In this document: one piece after another, positions 50,942 through 55,685 of the stretch
Numbering within the stretch: position 1 is the stretch's first letter
Layout of the letters: every line of letters starts with the position of its first letter
DNA from: CAZJQD01 sp964548165 [NCBI: uncultured bacterium]
GTDB lineage: Bacteria; UBA8481
Direction: 5' to 3'
Assembly: GCA_964548165.1 (NCBI GenBank)
Contig: CAZJQD010000018.1
Location: 1-55,685 of the forward strand
DNA length: 55,685 nucleotides
Notes under the pieces: generated by a model
Seen by the model: only the letters and a program-made list of their open reading frames with translations
Database searches by the model: none
What the model was told of the DNA's origin: nothing
Program-made: the position numbers and the translations under genes

Positions 50942-51795
50942 CGCGTGCTCTCTCCTTCACGTTCCATGCGCGCGCGCAACTGCTTCGCGCGTTCTCTCGC
51001 CAGTTCCGTCCCGGCCGCCTCGCAGAGCAGGATCTCGCAGGAGAGAGCCGCGCGGATCGCTCCGGCCAGTTCTTCCTCTCGCCGCGTCGAGAGCGAGCCG
51101 AACGCGAAGTTCCGCGTGTTGACCTGGTCGGGGCCCAGGGTCTTCACGACGGCGCCGACATTGGCCGGCGTGAGGCCGCCGCCGATCGATGTCAGGCACC
51201 CGGCCCCTCTCGCCGCAAGCACCACCCTCCGCGCCAACCGCATCACTTCCGGAGCATCGGGCGTGGAGGCGAGGGACTTCGAGAGATCACTGCGACCGAC
51301 GGTGACCTGCTTCAATCGCCGCCCCGTGTCGGCGGCCAGAATCAAACCGACGTGATCGGCCGCCGTCCTCGTCTCGATGTTCACGGCCGGAAGAACCTTG
51401 CCGTCCGGGAAGATCTCGGCGAGACCGGCGAGGTAGTCCGTCAGCCCGTAGGCGGATTCGATCATGGGGGCGATGACGTGCTGGATCCCCAGCGCGCGGC
51501 AGAGAACGAGATCGCCGCGCGCGCCCGGGCCTCCGATCTTGAGCTCCATCGCGATGACGGGAGAGAAGACCTCGAAGCGCTCCGTGACCTCGGCATGCGT
51601 CAAGGCCTCGTCCTCGGTCGCGAGCTTGAGCATCCGGCAGCCGTGAACCTCAACGAGATCGCGGACGGCGTCGCGGACCATGGCATAGCGACGCAAGCGA
51701 CCCCGCAGTTCGGGCAGGCGCGCGCGGCGACGCGGAAGGGTGGGCTTTCGGGCCGGAAGGGACGCCCTGCGGACCGGGCCGGGAGATCGCGTCAT
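50935..51795 (-). CDS. HpcH/HpaI-type pyruvate aldolase or citrate-lyase-like TIM barrel
   Basis: 286 residues. An Arg-rich N-terminal tail (about 1-38) precedes a TIM barrel with the HpcH/HpaI pattern: APMIESAYGLTDYL, then Glu in AVNIETRTAADHV and Asp in VGRSDLSKSL, the two metal ligands of class II pyruvate aldolases. It is co-encoded between a PseG/SpsG-like hydrolase and the ATP-grasp/FMN fusion (overlaps of 4 and 7 bp). Such enzymes join or split pyruvate and an aldehyde. It may take the place of the NeuB/PseI condensing step, which is absent here (inference). A citrate-lyase beta or malyl-CoA lyase role is less likely in this context. Confidence 0.75.
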   Translation of the reverse strand: MTRSPGPVRRASLPARKPTLPRRRARLPELRGRLRRYAMVRDAVRDLVEVHGCRMLKLATEDEALTHAEVTERFEVFSPVIAMELKIGGPGARGDLVLCRALGIQHVIAPMIESAYGLTDYLAGLAEIFPDGKVLPAVNIETRTAADHVGLILAADTGRRLKQVTVGRSDLSKSLASTPDAPEVMRLARRVVLAARGAGCLTSIGGGLTPANVGAVVKTLGPDQVNTRNFAFGSLSTRREEELAGAIRAALSCEILLCEAAGTELARERAKQLRARMEREGESTRC

Positions 51796-52799
51796 CGCCC
51801 CACCATCGCGCGCATCGCGGTGACAACCCGACCCAGGCCCTTCCCGTCCACGTAGCTGTCCTGGGCCACCGACATGGTCGCCAGCCTCTCGGGGTCGTTG
51901 ACCTCGCGAATGGCGCTCTTGAGGTTGTTGTAGGGCTCGTGGGACGCCAGGCCGAGATTGATGATGCCCCCCCGCGACTCGAACGGCGCCAGGTTCTTCA
52001 ATTGCGCCTGGTGCTGGGCGATCACGAGGGCCGGGAGCCCGAGGTAGGCGGCCTCGAAGAGCGTGACGCCGCCGGAGAGGATGCCGAGATCGGCGGCGCG
52101 AAGCCGGTCGGCCAGGTCGGTGGGCGATTCCGAGATCGTGAAGGAACGCGACGCGGCCAGGAGCGCGGCATTCAGCTTCTTCGCGTGGGGAAAGGCCGGG
52201 CCCAGGACGAGCTCGACCTCGATCTCGCTGTCGAGCGAGGAGAGACCGTTCACGACACCCACCGTCACCGCCGCGGGATCGCTCCCACCACAGCTCACGA
52301 GAATCCGGCGCACGCGGCCGGACTTGCGGCGGCGCCGCTTGGCGGCGAGGACGGCCGCGGAGAGGATCGCGTAGTCGGGCCCCAGCAGGTACCGCGTCGG
52401 CGTCTCCATCTTCTTCGGGTTCGTCCCGGGTAGAAGGTTGGCGTCCACCACGAGGTCGGCCAGGTAGCGGCCGTCGCCGAGATCCTCGAAGGACACGACG
52501 TGAGCGCCGACCGCCTTCACGCCGGCAACGAGGGCGTGCGCGGTCGGGCCGATGTCGAAGACCACGATCCCGGGGCCGGGAAGGAGCACCGCGTCGAGCT
52601 CCGAGGTCCCCTCCTCGAACGTCTGCACGTCGGAGAATCCGCAGGCGCGGAGCCTTCCGGCGGCCAGGCCCTGCTCGCGCGTCACGAAGACGGGACGATA
52701 ATTCATGGCCTGCAGTTCTCTAGCCAGCGCCATCGAGCGCTCGAGGTGGCCAAAACCCGTGGCCAGGTCGGCGTCGACGCGAATCGTCGTGACGCTCAT
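51792..52799 (-). CDS. PseG/SpsG-like nucleotide-sugar hydrolase
   Basis: 335 residues, GT-B-like fold. Motifs match PseG/SpsG: IRVDADLATGFGHLERSMALA at the start, DIGPTAHAL, RRILVSCGGSDPA and GGVTLFEAAYLGLPALVIAQ. PseG removes UDP from a UDP-linked amino sugar to give the free sugar before condensation with PEP or pyruvate. It overlaps both neighbours by 4 bp (ATGA each), upstream of the aldolase gene. Confidence 0.9.
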   Translation of the reverse strand: MSVTTIRVDADLATGFGHLERSMALARELQAMNYRPVFVTREQGLAAGRLRACGFSDVQTFEEGTSELDAVLLPGPGIVVFDIGPTAHALVAGVKAVGAHVVSFEDLGDGRYLADLVVDANLLPGTNPKKMETPTRYLLGPDYAILSAAVLAAKRRRRKSGRVRRILVSCGGSDPAAVTVGVVNGLSSLDSEIEVELVLGPAFPHAKKLNAALLAASRSFTISESPTDLADRLRAADLGILSGGVTLFEAAYLGLPALVIAQHQAQLKNLAPFESRGGIINLGLASHEPYNNLKSAIREVNDPERLATMSVAQDSYVDGKGLGRVVTAMRAMVGR

Positions 52800-53467
52800 C
52801 CCGCGATCCCCTCGGCCACGAGAAACCGTGTCACGTCATCAAAATCGGGATCGTCGCCCAGCGTGCCGAAGACGCGCCGCACCCTCTCGATGTCCTCGGG
52901 CGTGTCCACGGTTACGCGCGGCGTCACGGGAAACGCGGGTGCCGGGACGAAGTTCGTCCGGAAGCGTTCCGGGTGCCTGTAGAGATACGGCATCACGTGC
53001 TCCCGGTCATAGGGTTCCGTCGCTTCCTCGCCGGCCGCCAGGAGGGCTCCCGCGGAGGCCCCCTCGACACTCGCCCCCGGCGGAAACCCGCTCGTCCCCA
53101 CGCAGTCGGCGCCGTTCTCAAGGGCAGAGACAACCCCCGAGAGCGCGGCAGGGTGCGTCAGCGGATTATCCGCCGTCGCCCGAACGACGGCGCCCGCCCC
53201 GCACATCTGCAGGGCTCCGACGTACCGCCCCAGAACGTCGCTCTCGCTGCCACGAAAGACCAGCCACCCGCGCGAGTCGGCCACGGGAACGAGAGCGTCG
53301 TCGCGATCGAGGTCCGGGATCGCCATCACCTTGGGACCCGGGAAGAACCGTTCGAGACGCATCATCACCCGCTCCAGGAGCGATCGGCCGGAAATGTCGG
53401 CGAGCGCCTTGCCGGGATAGCGCGTCGAGCCCATCCGAGCCTGGAGTATGAGCGCGACGCCGCTCAC
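52796..53467 (-). CDS. SpsF/NeuA-like cytidylyltransferase
   Basis: 223 residues from GTG 53467, which gives the family's normal opening ALILQARMGSTRYPGKAL. An upstream GTG at 53515 would overlap the acetyltransferase gene and add non-conserved residues. Further motifs: FRGSESDVLGRYVGAL, VVRATADNPLTHP and PRVTVDTPEDIERV. It belongs to the SpsF branch of cytidylyltransferases that activate nonulosonic acids or similar sugars with CTP. It is followed by the PseG/SpsG-like gene, the usual SpsF-SpsG pair. Confidence 0.9.
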   Translation of the reverse strand: MSGVALILQARMGSTRYPGKALADISGRSLLERVMMRLERFFPGPKVMAIPDLDRDDALVPVADSRGWLVFRGSESDVLGRYVGALQMCGAGAVVRATADNPLTHPAALSGVVSALENGADCVGTSGFPPGASVEGASAGALLAAGEEATEPYDREHVMPYLYRHPERFRTNFVPAPAFPVTPRVTVDTPEDIERVRRVFGTLGDDPDFDDVTRFLVAEGIAG

Positions 53468-53489
53468 CGGGTGACTCGGGCGGAGAGCC

Positions 53490-54071
53490 TCAAGCGCGCG
53501 GGACCACCGAGGCACCGTCCAGGGAGTAAGACGCGCCGCATCGCGGACAGCTCTCGGATCCCTTCTTCTTAAGTTCCTTCATCAGCTCGCCGCACGCGCA
53601 GACATAGCCGATGGGCCGGGCGGGTACCCCGGCGACCAGCGTGTACGCAGGCACATCCCTGGTCACGACAGCGCCCGCGGCCACGAAGCAGTATTCGCCC
53701 AGGGTCGATCCGCAGACCACGGTGGCGTTCGCGCCGATGGAGGCTCCCCGCTTCACCCTCGTCTCGCGAAACTCGTCCTTGCGCTCGACCGTGGCCCGCG
53801 GATTGTTGACGTTGGTGAAGACCATCGAGGGTCCGCAGAAGACCCCCTCCTCCAGGACGACCCCGGTGTAGACCGAGACGTTGTTCTGGAGCTTGCAGCG
53901 GTCGCCGATGGTGACATTCTTATCGATGTAGCAATTCTGGCCGATGTTGCACCCGACGCCGATCCGCGCACCCGGCATCACGTGGCAAAAATGCCAGATG
54001 CTCGACCCTTCTCCGACGAGGGCGCCCTCGTCCACGACGGCTGATGGGTGAATTCGGGCAGGATTAGTCAT
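53490..54071 (-). CDS. WbpD/WlbB-like left-handed beta-helix N-acetyltransferase with zinc ribbon
   Basis: 193 residues from ATG 54071. Hexapeptide repeats (ARIHPSAVVDEGALVGEGSS, then CHVMPGARIGVGCNIGQNCYIDKNVTIG) form the trimeric beta helix. FTNVNNPRA and VVTRDVPAYTLVAGVPARPIG are the WbpD/WlbB signature for N-acetylation of UDP-3-amino-hexuronic acids. The C-terminal tail adds CxC...CxxC (CACGEL; CPRCGASY), a likely zinc ribbon. It is the first gene of the flagellar-sugar operon. The longer TTG start (54101) is less likely. Confidence 0.92.
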   Translation of the reverse strand: MTNPARIHPSAVVDEGALVGEGSSIWHFCHVMPGARIGVGCNIGQNCYIDKNVTIGDRCKLQNNVSVYTGVVLEEGVFCGPSMVFTNVNNPRATVERKDEFRETRVKRGASIGANATVVCGSTLGEYCFVAAGAVVTRDVPAYTLVAGVPARPIGYVCACGELMKELKKKGSESCPRCGASYSLDGASVVPRA

Positions 54072-54080
54072 GTCTCTCGA

Positions 54081-54108
54081 ATTATCGGCAAAATTGCGCA
54101 AATGTCAC
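54081..54108 (-). promoter_or_regulatory. Sigma-70-like promoter of the flagellar-sugar operon
   Basis: On the minus strand: GTGACA (-35, 5/6), 16-bp spacer, GATAAT (-10, 5/6), then 9 nt to ATG 54071. The predicted leader is about 2-4 nt. The -10 overlaps GCCGATAA (54082-54089), a perfect FliA -10, but no FliA -35 is present. Confidence 0.55.
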
Positions 54109-54190
54109 CGCGTAGTCCTCAACTTTCTTCACCCCGTCCCACCTTGATTTATCACGCGTTAAACCGCATGCCAGAGCGGTATCCGGATCG

Positions 54191-54196
54191 TAGGAT
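54191..54196 (+). promoter_or_regulatory. TAnnnT (-10-like) box of the aldehyde dehydrogenase gene
   Basis: TAGGAT, 7 nt before ATG 54204. The AGGA within it could also act as a weak Shine-Dalgarno. Confidence 0.35.
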
Positions 54197-54203
54197 ATTC
54201 TCC

Positions 54204-55571
54204 ATGACGACCTTCGCGACGCATAACCCCGCCACCGGAGAGACGCTGGCCACGATCCCGGTCGCCACTGAGGCCGAGGCCGGGGCCGCGATCGCGCGGG
54301 CGCGGTCCGCACAGCGCGCCTGGGCCGCGCGGGAGCTCGGCGACCGCGTCGAGCGACTCCTGGCTACGGCGCAGGTACTGGAGTCCGGGGCGGAGGAGCT
54401 GGCTCGCCTGGTCACCACCGAGCAAGGGAAGATCCTGGCGGAGGCGCGAGCCGAGGTTGCCGACGCGGCGCGGCGCATCCGTTGGTTCGCGACCGAGGGC
54501 GCGTGGGCGCTGGCCGGTCGCGAGGATGAGGCCCAGGGCGTCTGGGCCCGCATCGACTATCGCCCGGTCGGGATCGTGGCGGCCTTGAAGCCCTGGAACT
54601 TCCCCGTCCAGATCCCGCTCTGGACCATCGCGCCCGCCCTGCTCGCCGGCAACGCCGTGATCTTCAAGCCCAGCGAGTTGACACCGCTGATTGGCGAGAA
54701 GCTGGCCGAATGCTTCTACGAGGCTGGCGTGCCCCGCGAGATCCTGCCGATCCTCCAGGGAGACGGGGCCGTCGGACGCGCGATCGTTGCGGACGATGTG
54801 AACATGGTCTCCCTCGTCGGCTCCCCGGCAGCCGGTCGCGCCGTGATGGCCGCGGCCGCCGGCGGGCTCAAGCGGATCGTCCTCGAACTCGGCGGCAAGG
54901 ACGCCATGGTCGTCCTCGACGATGGCGATGTCGCGACCGTGGCGGAGGCCGCGGTCAAGGGAGCCTTCAAGAACTGCGGCCAGGTCTGCTGTTCGGTGGA
55001 ACGCCTCCTCGTCGCCCGCCCGCTCTACCAGCCCGTCGTGGACGCCGTCGTCGATCGGGTGAAGACCCTTCGCGTCGGTCCCGGCCTCGACGAGTCGAGC
55101 CAGATGGGCCCGATGATCGCGGAACGCGAGCGGGAGCGCGTGCTGGGGCTCTTGAAGGACGCGCGCACCCGCGGCGGCCGCATCCTCTCGGGCGGTCAAT
55201 CCATCCCCGGCCCCGGGTTCTTCCTCTCCCCCGCCGTCGTCACCGAGCTCCCGGAGAGCGCCGTCATGGCCACTCGTGAGACCTTCGGACCGGTCCTCGA
55301 GATCATCCCGTTCGACAACGAGGAGGAGGCCATCGAGCTCGCCAACGCGCTCCCCCTGGGCCTCACCGCCTCCGCCTGGTCGGCGGACGTCGATCGCGCG
55401 GCGCGGCTCGCGGATCGCCTGGACGCCGGAACGCGCGCCGCGAACTGCACGATCGGTTCGCTCGTGGAACTCCCCTGGGGCGGCCGCAAGCAGAGCGGCA
55501 TCGGCCGCCTGCTGGGAGTGGAGGGCGTGCGCGCCTTCACCGACGTCGTCACCCTTCGCCGCCCCGCTTGA
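54204..55571 (+). CDS. NAD(P)-dependent aldehyde dehydrogenase, succinate-semialdehyde dehydrogenase-like
   Basis: 455 residues from ATG 54204. ALDH superfamily: cofactor motif KPWNFPVQIPLWTIAPALLAG, catalytic Glu in LELGGKDAMVV, catalytic Cys in FKNCGQVCCS, and ETFGPVLEIIPF. Short length (about 455) and the FPVQIPLW wording favour the succinate-semialdehyde dehydrogenase (GabD/YneI) group. Together with the class III aminotransferase at 26153 it could turn GABA into succinate, though the genes are far apart. Substrate is inferred. Confidence 0.9.
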   Translation: MTTFATHNPATGETLATIPVATEAEAGAAIARARSAQRAWAARELGDRVERLLATAQVLESGAEELARLVTTEQGKILAEARAEVADAARRIRWFATEGAWALAGREDEAQGVWARIDYRPVGIVAALKPWNFPVQIPLWTIAPALLAGNAVIFKPSELTPLIGEKLAECFYEAGVPREILPILQGDGAVGRAIVADDVNMVSLVGSPAAGRAVMAAAAGGLKRIVLELGGKDAMVVLDDGDVATVAEAAVKGAFKNCGQVCCSVERLLVARPLYQPVVDAVVDRVKTLRVGPGLDESSQMGPMIAERERERVLGLLKDARTRGGRILSGGQSIPGPGFFLSPAVVTELPESAVMATRETFGPVLEIIPFDNEEEAIELANALPLGLTASAWSADVDRAARLADRLDAGTRAANCTIGSLVELPWGGRKQSGIGRLLGVEGVRAFTDVVTLRRPA

Positions 55572-55617
55572 TCGTGAGCTCCCGCGCGTTCCTCCTCCGG
55601 ACGATTCGGCCCCGCGC

Positions 55618-55685
55618 TTGATCAAGTACCTCGGCTCCAAGCGGCTCCTCGTTCCGGAGATCGTCGCGATCATCCAGTCTCTTCC
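55618..55685 (+). CDS. D12-class DNA adenine methyltransferase, N-terminal start (3' truncated by window)
   Basis: Only about 22 codons are inside the window. From TTG 55618 the translation is (M)IKYLGSKRLLVPEIVAII, the standard opening of Dam-like D12 N6-adenine methyltransferases (IKYLGSKR), where the strand leads into the SAM site. The rest lies beyond the right edge, so whether it is part of a restriction-modification system or solitary cannot be judged. Confidence 0.75.
   Translation, partial: MIKYLGSKRLLVPEIVAIIQSL

Noticed and set aside
48723-50960. 745-residue second minus-strand frame over the fusion gene
   Set aside because: Arg/Gly-rich translation without motifs. The other frame carries both enzyme domains.
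49025-51355. 776-residue plus-strand open frame opposite the ATP-grasp/FMN fusion
   Set aside because: Low-complexity Arg/His/Asp shadow of a gene with clear catalytic motifs on the minus strand.
54082-54089. GCCGATAA, a perfect flagellar sigma-28 (FliA) -10 box before the flagellar-sugar operon
   Set aside because: At the required 11-bp spacing the -35 reads GTGACATT, only 3 of 8 to TAAAGTTT. The same bases are better explained as a sigma-70 promoter, GTGACA-N16-GATAAT.

Overview
The window is about 55.7 kb of GC-rich bacterial DNA, densely packed with genes in long overlapping operons. It comes from a motile, chemotactic bacterium: there is a full che set, FliS and a flagellin-type glycosyltransferase. 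It probably has a Gram-negative envelope, given the FecR-type lipoprotein, a lytic transglycosylase and several envelope glycosyltransferases. FHA-GAF plus Ser/Thr kinase genes, a large multi-PAS kinase, a split transketolase and non-coding CACGAAG/ACGCAGAG-type dispersed repeats suggest an uncultivated lineage. I cannot name a phylum from sequence alone. No rRNA, tRNA, CRISPR, insertion sequence or prophage was seen. Layout: 1-6487 holds the end of leuA, serS, an unknown cysteine-cluster protein, a DUF2231 membrane protein, a GAF/HD-GYP phosphodiesterase and an amidohydrolase. Minus-strand 6524-21983 is a chemosensory island: cheD, a multi-PAS histidine kinase and an NtrC-type regulator, then an AT-rich regulatory gap, then a REC-ATPase protein, a STAS-CheA, CheW, MCP, CheR, CheB and two PAS proteins that keep a degenerate copy of the receptor hairpin. 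22063-32067 carries two repeat elements, split transketolase, an AEC transporter, a FecR lipoprotein, a class III aminotransferase, radA, hisH-hisA, cdd and a sugar aminotransferase. Minus-strand 32045-35927 is a signalling/hydrolase operon: FHA-GAF, Ser/Thr kinase, receiver-like protein, beta-lactamase-fold hydrolase and metallophosphoesterase. Plus-strand 36013-45487 is proS followed by an envelope-glycan run (two glycosyltransferases, a carbamoyltransferase and a WecA/TagO-like enzyme), then ftsY, ribD and a phospholipid-methyltransferase-like gene. Minus-strand 45516-54071 is a tightly overlapped operon for making, activating and transferring an unusual flagellin sugar: a WbpD-like acetyltransferase, SpsF-like cytidylyltransferase, PseG/SpsG-like hydrolase, HpcH-type aldolase, an ATP-grasp/FMN-oxidase fusion, a DUF115 glycosyltransferase, FliS, a small helical protein and a lytic transglycosylase. 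54204-55685 is an aldehyde dehydrogenase and the start of a D12-type DNA adenine methyltransferase. Three signals stand out. First, a STAS domain (with its candidate phospho-serine) is fused to CheA beside an RsbW-like ATPase with a receiver, which suggests partner switching wired into chemotaxis. Second, the flagellar-glycan operon has a pyruvate-aldolase-like gene and an ATP-grasp/FMN fusion but no NeuB/PseI gene. Third, at least eight genes, mostly operon leaders, carry a TAnnnT box exactly 6-7 nt before the ATG, a signature of leaderless transcription.
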